Positions 1 to 11,899 of a DNA stretch of 64,000 bases are shown piece after piece. This stretch comes from Carallia brachiata (taxonomy: Eukaryota; Streptophyta; Magnoliopsida; Malpighiales; Rhizophoraceae). How positions within the stretch are numbered: the stretch's first letter is position 1; every line of letters begins with the position of its first letter. Location: positions 276,168 through 340,167 of the forward strand of contig JADCRB010000043.1 of assembly GCA_021464245.1 (NCBI GenBank). The letters run 5' to 3'. Both the position numbers and the translations under genes were made by a program. The notes beneath the pieces were generated by a model, which searched no databases, was not told where the DNA came from, and worked only from the letters and a program-made list of their open reading frames with translations.

Positions 1-287
1 CTTGATAATGTAAACAGAACACAATAAGAAGTAAACTAATGCTAGCTAGTTTCCACATGCACAAAGCAACCGCAATAATTTTTGCAAGACCAAAATCCTC
101 GGTTTCATTTTCTGCAGGCCTTAAAATAAAATAATCACCTTCACAGAAATGGCTTCCTAGCGCAATTTGGCCCTCTCCCTCAAAAAAAACAAGGGCATTT
201 CGGAAACATGCTTGCAAAACAAAGCCTTCAATAATGTACACAGCGCACAGCCTAGAATATTGAGAGCTGGTTTTCTACCAATTTTAA
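1..287. other. 3' flank / probable 3' UTR of the WD40 gene
   Basis: No open coding region is visible here. The stretch lies immediately downstream of the stop codon of the minus-strand WD40 gene and probably holds its 3' UTR. No clear poly(A) signal could be assigned. Confidence 0.5.
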
Positions 288-3200
288 CTAGAATATTGCA
301 TCTAAATAACGGTTGTAATGCCTCCTGTTGAACTCTAGCAGGCTACCATAGGTGCGGTCAGCAACCCCAACAAAGACAGCTTCTGTATCAGGACTGAACG
401 ATATGCCTGCAATCTCCCCGAATAGATCGATCTCCTGGCACTTTATGTACCCAGTTTCTGAATCAAAGACGTGAACAAAGTCTGCAGGCTCAGCCATAGC
501 CAGAAACCGGCCATCAGAGGTGAATTTAAGAGCTCTTATTGCACCAATGTTTCCTTTCAGCACAGCCAGGGAATTAGATAAATTCCTAATGTCCCACAGC
601 CTGCATGTAGTGTCTTGGTTACCAGTGGCCAAAATTCGTCCATCAGGATGCCAGGCTGATGCAAATGAATAGTCCAAATGCCCCTTGAGGCTCGCGGTTA
701 TCTTCCCAGTATTGGCATCAGCGACCAAGCACTCAGAACTGTCCCCAAGGACAGCCACCAGTTTACCATCTGGGCAAACAGATGTGTTCTGAGAAGCACA
801 ATTAAACACAAAAAAAACATTAGCATGTTAGAAACTAGACAAACAAGTTCGTAATTAACTCTCAAGGAATGCTCATGATGAAGGCCACTCACATTGACAG
901 ACCACTCAAAGGAGAAATGATTTAAGCAAGCAAAAGTTCCGGCATCAAAAACTCTAACTTGAGCATCATTGTTGGCAGTCATGATCCTCAGTAAGCCACT
1001 GCAAGGGAATGGTTCAGCATCCTTTATAAAAGGAAGTGCCAGACCCAGAATTTAATTCAAGGGCAAGTTCCTTACTTGGGGTTATGGTATATATCCACTG
1101 AATTGGTAATGGCATTCTCATCTGTTGTAATTTTTGTACAAAATGCAACTCCAGGTTGATTTAAATACTAGCGAAATCAAAGAAGCTACCCGAGATTAGG
1201 AAAGGAATCAAAAGCATCATGTTATAAAGGATGTATGCATGCAGCCACTTTCATACCTTGCAAATAAGCTCTCCTTGAAAGCCGCCAGCCACCATTAAGT
1301 TTTCTTTTATAGCCATAGTGCTTATTTGTACTCTGGACAGTGACTGAGACATCAATCCTGGCCGCTTCTGATTTGGAAAAATATATTGTTAAATAAGACA
1401 TAATAAGTTTTGCCAACCACAACAGGGAGCCTCATGGGAAAACTTGAACTCAAAATGACATACCAAGGTAGGTTGAATAGTCTTTGCCACATTAACTACT
1501 TCTTTGCCTCTTCGCAACAATGATGACCAATGCATCACAGAGTAATTTTGCATAAGGTACACATCATGTTTAGACGTTGCCCATAGCAGATTCCTCAGCT
1601 GCATGATGCATGAAAATATAGATTGGCAAAGAATTAATTCGACATGTTGACATACATGAAATTCAACTTATCAAATTCAACTTATCTTAGACCAAGGAAT
1701 GTCATTCTGCCACATAATAGCAAATGTTCCTAGGAAGTGAACGATGCAATTGAGACCAAAATTACCAGCAACAGAATCAAAACAAAGATTACGCTGGAAA
1801 ATTACGGTTCTTCAATGTGAATCATTAGAACATGTTGAAGGCAGAAGATGATTACAGTATCATATACTTTCTATTGCTACAATGCTTTCTTTCTTTCTTT
1901 ATTCCTTTTTTTTTTTTTTGAGTGGTACGAACATGTCAAGAGGCAAAATACCTGGTAAAAACAGGACAAAATTTTCAACCACGTGCAAATTTGACATGCA
2001 TATATAAAAAGCAAAAGCTTACAAGAGTAATGGTACAAGATATATACTATAGCATGAAAAGATGAAATGGAAAACAAGAAAAAACCGTGATATAAAAAAG
2101 GTAACAAAGATGCAAAAGCCAAAAATGGGCCCTAATGCATGTGACAAGTCCAGTGCAAGTAGAGGCCATGACACATTGGCATTGAACAACAGAAATCGGT
2201 GCAGAGGCCTCTTAAATGCTTAGAATATTTCCTATCATACCATATAGATGTATCCTTACTTGCACCTGCAGCTCAGATATAACTTCCATCCTGCTTAAAA
2301 GGCTGAAATACAGAGAGATAATGGTCCTAAATGCACAGATGGGTTAAAGCCACATAATACATCCAACAATAGAGGAAACGAACATACATGCACCCAGATA
2401 ATGCAGACGGTAAAGCTAAATCAGGAGGACAGCATATCAAGAAGAATTCCAAATACCAAGTAACATATCACGTAAACATATGCATAAAAAGGCACGCTGT
2501 TCTGACAGCCAAAGCCAACACACGAGAAAGAGCATCCTGCAAATTGATGACCAAAGGGTGATATATATGAATGATGCCGAATAACAAGTTCAGTCTCCAA
2601 ATTGATGTTTGAAAGAGCTAATATGTGAAAAAGAACAGTGAATGGTACATTTGAGAATACCGAATACATACTCTGTCTTTGTGTGTCCAATTAAGTGTGA
2701 CTGCATACAGATTATTGTGTATATATCATTTCAAAATACCAACAACACTATAAAGCTAATGACATGCATCTATTTAACCAAAGGGAAACCACATGCCACA
2801 GAGGATACTGATTAGTTATACAGATGCTTTATGGTTGACAGACAAAATGTAATCATCCAATAAGCACTTCCATGAATGTAGCATTGAGCGTGGATGTTAA
2901 ACTAAGGAGAACCACAAATTTCTTGTAGAACTTGGATCAAGTTATCAAGGTCTATTTATGCGTCAAAACCATGGACCATCACTTGATGTGGCTCCTTAGA
3001 GAAGGTATGACTCGAAAAACAAAAACATGTTCTTTAGAATCACATCATGTTGATAGATGTACCTTCTAAATGGATGGTTTTGCTGATGATAAAAAGGGTA
3101 CATCAAAATAGCTGCAACCATAGTGCATCAGAGCATGTACCTGAAAATGCACAATTGTGGATTGAACCAGCCTTGTGTTGAACTGGAAATCATAAAAGGT

Positions 3201-4268
3201 CTGTCCCTTCTCTACTTGCAAGCACTCCTGCCAGCAGAACAAATTTAGCATCAACTCACAAATTAAAACACATCCTTAAAAATCAAACCAAATAAGCTAA
3301 TATAATGTTAACATCAATTCTTGTCTAAAAGTAACATCAACCTACTCCTTCATACCCCATCTCAATCTATGACAGAAAAAGGCAACAGTTTACAGAATTG
3401 GTTAAATATTAAGAACACACAGAGCCAACAAACGCTAATTAGGGGAAGAACTAGAGCTACCGATGGTATCTTCCAGATTGGAGAATTGTGGACAACCATA
3501 ACAAAATCTCAAAAGCTTTCACAAGGTTAGGCAAACCCTTTTTACTATGATGTATTCAGAACCAAATCCAAACAAAGCCAGAAAAACCAAGAAACATATA
3601 TATATATATATATATATATATAACAGAAGGAAAAAGATATCCTGACACAGAAAATTACAAAAGGTGAACAGTCACGGTACAATCCATCGATTGATTTGGT
3701 CAGTTGATTTGTGCGACCAATTTGCAAAAAAAAATGAACGTAGTTTTTATTAGTTTTTTGTTGCAAACTATGCCTGTTCTCCGTCTCTAGTTTTCCATGT
3801 CCGTGTAATAGACTCATAACAGAAAGAGGTAAAAGATGTGACGTCAACCTTATCGAGTTGGTCGGAGGAGGGAGAGAGGTCATTGTAATTCTTGTACTGC
3901 TTCAATCTGGTCTCCCGATACTTATCCCTTGTGAAATTAAGCCTCTCCCATTGTATTCCCTGTATATCCTTTCCATTTCTCGCCTCCATAGCCGACGTAT
4001 CAGTCTTAGCCTTACTCTGCAATTCACCCACACAAACAAACATTATGATCTCGATTTCAAAGAAAGCCCCCTACAAAGGAAACAAGCAAAAGATGGAATA
4101 ACAGCAATACAATACCAATTCACCAAAGTCATCTTCAGAGTCCGAGTCCATAGCCTGAAAGTCATTGCTTCTTCGAGCCTCGGAATCCTCGTAACCGTCA
4201 TCTTCCTCGAAGTAGTCAAAATATTCGTCCACGTATTCGAGATCGCCGCCGCCATGGAAATGAGCCAT
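288..4268 (-). CDS. WD40-repeat protein (plant family related to fission-yeast C2A9.03-type WD proteins)
   Basis: Eight coding exons join in phase (4116-4268, 3849-4016, 3141-3227, 1464-1598, 1257-1367, 1076-1167, 893-998, 288-788), giving about 450 aa. All introns have GT-AG ends. The N-terminus is strongly acidic (EYVDEYFDYFEEDDGYED), followed by the family signatures ARNGKDIQGIQWERLNF, QTFYDF, ATSKHDVYLM and NGLLRIMTANNDAQVRVFD. The last exon (from about residue 285) holds the clearest WD repeat, GHLDYSFASAWHPDG...TCRLWDIRNL, then AEPADFVHVFD and ISFSPDTEA. Order and length match the Arabidopsis AT1G36070/AT1G78070-type proteins as I remember them. WD40 propellers are interaction scaffolds; the specific partner is unknown. 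The ATG at 4268 is preceded by a likely 5' UTR intron (about 4273-4469). No frameshift or missing segment was seen. Family call is firm, biochemical role unknown. Confidence 0.93.
3595..3622. repeat. (TA)n microsatellite in WD40 intron
   Basis: A run of about 13 TA units in the intron between the second and third coding exons of the WD40 gene. Probably length-polymorphic. Confidence 0.9.
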
Positions 4269-4272
4269 TATC

Positions 4273-4469
4273 CTACGACAATTCAAACAGACAAAACATC
4301 CGTTGAAAAGACAAGAACCAAAAACCAGTTTAACAATGTCAAATTGCCAAAGGAGCGGTTGATAAGCGGAAGAACGACATTCAGAAACATAAACCGACAA
4401 CAATCTTAGCTTTGGAAAAAGAACATGCTCGTAGAATACGGAGACAAGATGATGATCATGGTAAATTAC
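4273..4469 (-). other. Putative 5' UTR intron of the WD40 gene
   Basis: On the minus strand a donor (GCAAG|GTAATT) at about 4470 and an acceptor (GTCGTAG|GATA) just before the ATG would remove this stretch, placing a non-coding leader exon above 4470. This is inferred from splice-site form only. Confidence 0.5.
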
Positions 4470-4729
4470 CTTGCAACGTCTTGTTGTCGGAAGAGCACTG
4501 GAGATTTTAACAGAGTTGATGTTTTCCGAATGAAAGGAACCAAACAGATGGTTGGATACAATACAAACGAGAGAGAGGCGGTGAAGGAAAAGCAAAATTT
4601 TTCTCGGGAAACAAACAGGAAATGATAAAAAAAGAGGGAACTTTGATCGAGCTGTAATTAACAAGTATATCTGTACACACCGATTAAGCGCTTTGACGGC
4701 GATAAGAAACAGACAAATCAAGACTGGGA

Positions 4730-6000
4730 ATAGGATTGTTGCTGTTTGTTAGCAAAACATCACAATCGTACTGGAATCGTTTTTAAGATATGGTTATTTA
4801 TTTTTGTCCTTTATGTAAAAAAAAAGTTTTTTTAATTGTTAATTAAATAATTTTTATCATTTTTAATAAATAAATAAATTATTTTTTATTTTTTATTATT
4901 ATAATTTTAATATTATACTATATGATTTTATATTATATATTTTAAATTATTTATCATATATTTTATTTAATATGTAATATTATAACATCAACTTCTTATA
5001 ATAAGAAATTGTATGGTACACTCAATTTATTTTGGGTGCGTTTATTTTATGGGATATAATAAGATAAAATAAAATAAGTTAGTGGTCAACTATCTCATCT
5101 TAACTTATATTTAGTTAATTAATAAGATAATTATAATATAAATTAGTGTGAATTTACTATCTAATAAATATGAGATAATACTCTTCTTCTAACTCATATT
5201 AGTCAATCTATCTTATATTATGACCAGTGTTAATAAATTATATATTTATTAAAATATTCTCTTAATTAAAATAAAATTTTAATATTTTTTTTAAATTAAC
5301 ATAAAATTTAAAAAATTCATTTCTCTCTCATCTTCTCTCTCTTCCCTTCTCTCTTTGTCCCTCCTCTCCTCCCTCTTTCCTTTTTCTCTCCTCCCTCCTC
5401 TCTCTCACTCCTCCTCTCTCTCTCTTTCCATTCTCTCTCACTCCTCGTCTCTCTCTCTTCCTTTTCTCTCCCCTCCCTCCTCCTTCCTCCCTTCCTTTCT
5501 CTCTCTTCACTCTCTCTCTCTTTCTCTCGTGCTCATTCTTTCATTTTTTCATATAAATTTTAAAATTTATATCTTAAAATGTATTTCATTTTTCCTTAAA
5601 AATATTAATCTTTTTTTTTGATATTTTAAAATTTATTTGTATAAATAAAATTAATACTTAATTTTAAAAATATTTTTTATATAAAATTAAAAAATTATAA
5701 ACAGTATAATGTATAATAACATGTAAAATAAATATTAATTTTATTACTTAATTTTAATTATTTTTAATAAAAATATTAAAATTAATAATAAATATAAATC
5801 AATTATTTTTAAAGATAAAAAAATAATTTTGATATATTATATTATTTTATCATATATCATCTAAATATTAAATAAGATAATTATTTTATACTATTTAATA
5901 ACATTTAAATATAATATATACTAATAATTTAATCTATTTTATATTATATTAACTTATATTATTTTATATTATACTATTTAATCTATATACCAAATAGGCT
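4730..6000. repeat. AT-rich intergenic block, possibly a degenerate MITE-like element
   Basis: No gene is visible. The block runs from GGGTGCGTTTATTTTATGGG (about 5034) to TATACCAAATAGGC (about 5999). These ends are roughly inverted versions of each other, and both interiors are rich in ATAAGATAAAATA-like words. This resembles a large decayed terminal-inverted-repeat element, but no clean target duplication was found. A pyrimidine tract sits inside it. Confidence 0.35.
5318..5530. repeat. CT-rich low-complexity tract
   Basis: About 210 bases composed almost entirely of C and T (TCTCTC, CTCCTCC, CCCTCC) on the plus strand. The open frames it creates on both strands are low-complexity artefacts, not genes. 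Confidence 0.9.
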
Positions 6001-7290
6001 TTTTCTAAATCTCTTTAGTCACGCCCTAACTAAAAACACCTAAGAGGAACGAGACAATTAGATGTATATAGACATCACTCCAAAGAAGCCGGTGGGTCCA
6101 GATCTATGAACATGTATTTTTCCTGTTAAAAATTTTCTGAATTTAATATTCTAAAAAACTTTAAGAAAATTACAATAATGTCGGCGGGGTCTGTCGCGTC
6201 AATACCGTCCACATGAAAAGATGTCTAGCTTGTTTTGAGTTTATTAGCGCTAAGGGCAATACGAATACAAATATAAATATATTTAGTAAAATATATATAT
6301 AATATATAATTAAATTAATAATATATAAATATTATTATTTTTAAATTTTATATTTAATATATATATTATAATTAAATAATTTAAATTACTGTATATTTAT
6401 TTTATTTTATTAGTTGCGTGCCTAACAATTGTTTTATTTTTGAAAAAAAAGTCTACGTGTTGGGCTGGCATCACTAGTTCACGAACTTTGGCAGGCGCTG
6501 GTCTCAACACGTGGCCAGCAACAGCTGATGGGTCCGGTGTCACCGCCTTTCCCTACTGTCCGACCTTGGATTTCCGATCAGCCCTTTTCCATTGGATTAA
6601 TACTTTTAATTTTAATTGGGTAATAGTACATATCACAGCACCTATTCATGTGAAATTTTATGCTTTGTTGGTTTTGGAAGAATGTGAATGAAAAAAAAAA
6701 AAAGAAAATAATACGGTAATAATAATATTATAATTGATAAAATATAATAATTAAAAAATTATAAAAAAATAATAATAATTTATGAGAGAAAAAATAAAAA
6801 TTACTTATTTTGATTGTTAGAATATAAATAATAAAAAAAATGAATAGAAAAAACTTTCTTTTTTTTTTCTTTCCTTTTCTTTTCCATCATTTGCCCGACA
6901 AAGGATTACTGTTTTGTAAAATATAATAAAATTGTTAATTTTTATAATAAAATTAATATTTTTTTATAATAAGGTTAAAAGTTATTAATTTTATTATAAA
7001 TATTATTAATTTTATTATAAAAAATTATTAATTTTATTTAATTTGAAGCACAAATTAAGACAAAAAATTTAACACACTATCTCCTAATTAATATATTTAC
7101 TAGTTATTTACTAGTTACTAGTACGGACCCACCCAGAAACCACGGGCTTTGGGGGGGGGGGGTTGGTTTGTTTATATAATTCTATTTTATCACTTTTTTT
7201 TTTTAAAAAAAACAGAAGATATCGGTATCCTCTCCGTGAGATCCGGCCGAAAGTCATATATTGTTGATTTAATTCAATTTTTTTTTTGAT
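6000..7290. other. AT-rich intergenic DNA
   Basis: No supported gene. It contains a short less AT-rich patch near 6440-6600 with no recognisable protein, a small hairpin (6915-7042), an 11-base poly-G run near 7150, and poly-A/T tracts. Confidence 0.6.
6915..7042. repeat. Small AT-rich hairpin element, copy 1
   Basis: The left arm (AAAATTGTTAATTTTTATAA, about 6929) is matched in inverted form by the right arm (TTATTATAAAAAATTATTAA, about 7013). Related hairpins occur at 28.0 and 29.0 kb, which suggests a family rather than chance AT content. Confidence 0.45.
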
Positions 7291-7655
7291 GAAAGACTCG
7301 CTACGACGCTATCTGAATAATATTTCACAAAAAATACAGAAAAAGAAAATTTAAAAATATAAAAATTGTATTACTTAATTGTATAAAGACATTTACGAGA
7401 AAACTCCTTTTATAAGGTTATATATGACTAAATAAATAAATAATATACAATAATTATATAATTTAGTAATAATTATATAATCAACATTGACTAACAAGAA
7501 GAATTATATAATAATGAAGCATATTAAATATATTATTAAAATATAAAAAGATTATTGTAATTAGAAGAGATTATTATAATTAGAATAGATATAGAAAAAT
7601 CTTTTAATTAAAATAGATATGTAAGAATTCTAAAATTATAATAATATTTTTGACA
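7290..7655 (-). mobile_element. Degenerate 3' LTR of a Ty1/copia element
   Basis: Read on the minus strand, the segment begins TGTCAAAAATATTATTATAA at 7655, directly after a decayed polypurine tract (AAGTTTGACGGA). A TATA-like TTATAAAAGG lies at 7415-7406. This is the layout of a copia 3' LTR following the RNase H domain. The far end (about 7290) is approximate because no clear terminal CA or target duplication was found. Confidence 0.65.
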
Positions 7656-8400
7656 TCCGTCAAACTTAAGTTGGATTGACTGAAATTAATTTAAATTTGA
7701 AAACTAACTCATGAAAACTAATTGAAGGGTGTGTCTTCGTAAATATCAGCAGGCTAATCTATTGACAAAATAAACTGTAAGTGTATGGTTCCACTAATGA
7801 TACGTTGATGAATGAAATGAAAATTAGTCTTAATGTACTTAGTACAATCATAAAAGACGCCATTATGCACAATTTGAATGATGCTTTAATTGTCACAATA
7901 CAATATAGTCAGACCTAAAAACGAAATACCCATCTCAATGAGCAACCGATAAAGCCAAAGAAGTTTAACTGTTGCATCAATTAATGCATGACATTCTGTT
8001 TCAGTATTAGAACGTGTTACTATTGATTATTTTTTACTGTGCTAGGAGATGAGAGAGTTATCAATAAAAAATAAAAATTAATAATAAAGCACCTATATGT
8101 GGTAGTAGATTTTATATACCTGAACAATATTTTTTATATTCGACCGTAGTCTATCGAAGTTGAAATCTAACAATATGTTACCTATAAATTTTTTACGAGG
8201 AGTTCTATCACCGTCAAAATGTACGAACTCTGTTAATGGAACATCAACGTCAGGATGTATCTTAGCAAAGTCGCAGAGTGTGTCTTTACTGGAGGCACAT
8301 CGTGTGCCAGAACAAAATCACACGCATAATGTTTTGGAAATTTAAAATTAATCATCGATATCTAGTTGTACATAAAAATTATGATAAGTTACGCAGATTA
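7656..8400 (-). pseudogene. Ty1/copia reverse transcriptase-RNase H remnant
   Basis: Minus-strand translation near 8010-7690 shows the copia RNase H signature RSNTETECHALIDATVKLLW, then ILYCDN, IIQIVHN, KTNFHFIH and PADIYEDTPFN, broken by several in-frame stops. Upstream, 8340-8050 still shows weak RT C-terminal and RNase H-start similarity (LLRYI, STTTYRCFI, SKK). The polypurine-LTR boundary follows at 7655. The element is old, truncated at its 5' side and not coding. The plus-strand open frame at 8160-8345 is a shadow of this relic. Confidence 0.8.
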
Positions 8401-9100
8401 TAATTTTTTTTAGTGCATCCGATATGCTTTTAGTTCATTTTCCAAACCATCGCAATCTTACTCAAGAATTGGCTATCAAAGCCAAATGTTGATTTCCTTT
8501 CGTAATATACGCAACCATGTGTTCATTCTTTTCGGGATTTCATCCATTTGATTTGGTAGATTCTTATTAGAAAGCCACAAATAAATTTGTAATATTTATA
8601 GAGAGACTAAATTGAGCGTGAAACGTGAAAGAAAAAAAGGATTTAAAGTTATATTTGATATTAAGGTGAAAAGTGTGTTATGGTATAATAACTGTATTTT
8701 GAACCAAAGTAATTTCTTTAATGTTTGGTAATTCTTTTTAAACGGAATTTTACAAACGTGATAACTCTCAAACTATGATTTCACAAAAGTCCTTTAAACA
8801 TGCTTTTGGAGAACATGATAAAACTCAATGACTATACCACACAAATTTTAAATTAAGTAGATAAAACTAACTCAACCAATTTAAGAAATTATTAAACATT
8901 CAAAACTTAAATTTTTTTACAGTTTTTTCATAACTATTACCAAACAATCTGTAACTTTAAATAACAGTACTTTTAATTATAACATTTTATTCACAACACT
9001 TCTATTTACAGCACTTTATCTCACAGTATTGTCAAATAGACTTTAAATTGAGTAGCTCAATGGATGTTTTGCCGATGAATTATTTACCTTTGACCCATAA
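8400..9100. other. Intergenic DNA without recognisable features
   Basis: No supported gene or repeat beyond generic AT-rich sequence. Part of it could be further decayed copia sequence, but I could not read a convincing domain. Confidence 0.5.
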
Positions 9101-9104
9101 GATC

Positions 9105-9660
9105 GAGTATCTAAAAGGTGCAGATACTTTTAAAATGGTGAGTGTCTGTATCGAACATGACACTAACCCGACACTTTTCAAACACGTGTCAGACACTTAG
9201 AAACGTGTCTAATAAAAAAAAAATCGGACATGCGTATCGAACATTTCTAATTCACGTGTCAGATATTTCTAATACACGTGTCAGATACTTTTATATGTAT
9301 TTAATATTTTAATTAATATATTATCCATACATATATATTATTTGCTTAAATATTTTATTATGTATATACACACACACATATATATATACACACATATATA
9401 GTATTTTTTAAAAAAATTATGAATAAAATACAAATTACATTATAAAATATTATAATAATTATTATTATGTATTATACATAGAAAAAAAATTTTAAATTTA
9501 TTAAAAATATTTAAATTACATACATACATATATAATATTTAATATATTTTATAATCGTATTTACGCCGTATCCGTATCTTAATTTGTTTAAAATTTTTAC
9601 ATCTTCATATTCGTATCGTATCGTATCCGTGTCCCATATCTGTATTTGTACATCTTAATC
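9105..9660. repeat. Probable non-autonomous element with CACGTGTC-type terminal motifs
   Basis: The left part repeats words such as ACACGTGTCAGACAC, CACGTGTCAGATA and TCGGACATGCGTATCGAACA. The right end has GTATCGTATCGTATCCGTGT. GTGTC/GACAC and GTATC/GATAC words recur in both orientations around an AT-rich core, as in subterminal-repeat MITEs. No target duplication was resolved. Confidence 0.4.
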
Positions 9661-10635
9661 AAGTACCCACTTGTGTTAACGTTACCAAATAAATTTTCTT
9701 CCCGTTTTGGGGAAATAGACTTAAGTATACTATCAGTTCAAAGGACGGATAATCACATATAATAAGCAATTCAAACCACAAGACTCAGAATTTTGGTAAA
9801 AAAATGTACGACAAATGAAAGGGGTCAAAAAAAAAAAAAAAATTGTACAGTCTCATATGATGACGTTTTTTTTCTTGCTTTCTTCTCTTTTTTTTTCTTT
9901 TTTTTTTTTAGTTTTAATGAAGAGATTTAACATTTTAAATCATGTACAAAAGATTAAAAAAAAAAAAAAGTAGAGATGACATATGATTTAACTTTTTTTT
10001 TTCTTTGATTTGACTTAAGTTAAAATTTTATAAAGACGTTAATTTAGATTAAAAGTTGGGCTTTGAACCTCAACAAGGGCCAATGCGAGGGCTTTGACCT
10101 GAGTGATGAACAATATTTCTATTTGAAGTTGTAATATAAAAGCAAGAACGTAATCCTATTTCATTGTTTGGACAGAGCTGAGATTATTGTGATCCTTATA
10201 AAAAAGGTTGATGAGTGCAAAGACGAGCTCCACGAGTCTGCGTCTTGCAAGATGAACAATAGCCGAGTGTTAGAGAGGCCCGGCATTCGGTATGTTACCT
10301 CTTGTGGACGGGTCTGAGTGGCACTTGCAACATAAGCTTTTATGGTCGGCCGAGAGTTAGTGGGCTCTCTACATGGTGCAGTGGGCAGAACTATTTCAAG
10401 CCCCAGGTGTGGGTGCTCTCGTCAATCGGGTCGAGCCGAAGAATTCTAATCCTGTCGTGTTGTTGGGCCTATCCAATCACCCAAGTTGTTGTAATAGGCA
10501 TCTTCACTTCGTGACTCGTTAGTGATCTTAGTTCGTCATTTTGATTGTCACCGACAATTTACGCGAAGTTTATTGATTAATCTTGGTTTCATGCCTCATC
10601 AACTCGAAAATGAAATCAACCGTGTACAACATTAA
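9661..10635. other. Intergenic DNA with a GC-richer island
   Basis: No gene recognised. The segment at about 10190-10560 has near-even base composition in an otherwise AT-rich region, so it may be a fragment of a transposon or an old gene piece. Its 70-codon plus-strand frame (10302-10514) resembles no family I know. Confidence 0.4.
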
Positions 10636-11081
10636 CCCCTTGTTTGGGAAGAGAGAATTTAGGTAGAATCCATGCAAGTAGAATGAAATTGAGGTGAAAA
10701 TGAATAATATATGTTGATTGAGAAAAAAGAAAGAATACATGAAGAATGAGCCCCACTTAAAAGCAATTGCCTCCATATTTGGGGTGGGGGGAATTGCCTA
10801 AGGTCAGCCCCTTTTTCTTTTTTGTTTTTTTTTATGTTAAATGTACATTTTACCCTCATTTTATAATTTTTAATTTTTACTTTTTAAGAATAGCATTAAA
10901 ATTATAATATATACATTCTTTTTTTTTTTACTTTATATTCATTTCTAACACAATATTTTGTAATTTTCTTTTCTCATATTATACTCTCTCAAATACAAAA
11001 ATAATCAACTGCGTTCTTTCATCCAACATCCATTCTTCTCATATTCTTCTCCTCCTCATCTTTTTTTGGCCAAACAAGGGG
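10636..11081. mobile_element. PIF/Harbinger (Tourist-like) MITE, about 446 bp
   Basis: The element starts CCCCTTGTTTGG at 10636 and ends CCAAACAAGGGG at 11081, giving perfect 12-bp terminal inverted repeats. A TAA trinucleotide lies directly outside both ends (10633-10635 and 11082-11084), the classic 3-bp target duplication of the PIF/Harbinger superfamily. The interior encodes nothing recognisable, so it is non-autonomous. Confidence 0.8.
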
Positions 11082-11084
11082 TAA

Positions 11085-11462
11085 GTCTACAAAGTCACGA
11101 AATGGACTTTCATCGTCTACTTCTTGGATGCCAAGATTGTTGCCTTTCCTAACCTTTGAAAGTTATGGCTCATGGATAACCAAAAACAGAAGAAAGTCAT
11201 GGCACATGGCCTTGCATGTCCACATATTTTCCTTTCTTTTGTAGCAAATGTAGCCTTGGGTGGGGTAGTTATAATACACGCAAGAACAAACAACCGTTTG
11301 TCTATTAGACAATTTATTTGATTATAAGTTAAGTAACTATTAAAAAAAAGAAATTTTTTTCCGTGTAAGTGACATTGATGCAATCCAGCTAGCCTAGTGA
11401 TTATCAAAACCTAGAAAAGTTGAAACCCCAAACCCACCCCTCCTTTCTAGTTGGTCCATTGG
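11085..11462. other. Intergenic DNA without recognisable features
   Basis: Between a MITE and a foldback element. The minus-strand frame at 11117-11407 has no recognisable domain and is not supported as a gene. Confidence 0.5.
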
Positions 11463-11896
11463 AAAAATATTATTTTTAATTTTAAACGGTTTATGAATTT
11501 TTATAATTAAATATTAAAATTTTTAATTTTTTAATTAAGTTTTATACTTTTTAGTTTTTTTTACAATTGAGTCATTTTCATTAACAACCGTCACTCAAAC
11601 AGTTTAAATCGTACTTTAACTAAATGGGAGTGAATTAAAAAAATTCTAAATATGGTATTTTAATTATTTTTTAAAATACTAAAATGAAAAAATATGAAAG
11701 AAACAGTATTTACACTTTTTGTTATTCATATTTGTTTGGTTAAAGTAAGTTTTAGATAATTTGACTAACTGTTGTTAACGGACATAACTTGATTATAAAT
11801 GACTTTAAAAATATAAAATTTAATTAAAAAAATTAAAAAATTTAGAATTTAATTATAAAAATTTATAAATATATAAGACTAAAAAAATATTATTTA
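11463..11896. mobile_element. Foldback/long-TIR MITE
   Basis: The first ~135 bases, beginning AAAAATATTATTTTTAATTT, are mirrored in inverted form by the last ~137 bases, ending AAAAAAATATTATTTATTG. One example pair is TGAATTTTTATAATTAAAT on the left against AATTTAATTATAAAAATTTA on the right. A further matched block comes from AACAACCGTCACTCAAA against its counterpart near 11770. Long arms around a short non-coding core are typical of foldback MITEs. Confidence 0.65.
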
Positions 11897-11899
11897 TTG

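Noticed and set aside
3858..4409. 183-codon plus-strand open frame
   Set aside because: It lies antisense to WD40 exons 1-2, whose minus-strand product matches a known family with closed splice phases.
5328..5621. Arg/Glu/Gly-rich and Ser/Leu/Pro-rich open frames on both strands
   Set aside because: They are translations of the CT-rich tract and carry no domain.
8160..8345. 61-codon plus-strand frame, and a smooth-looking alternative minus-strand frame
   Set aside because: The region is continuous with the minus-strand copia relic (weak RT/RNase H similarity), so these frames are shadows.
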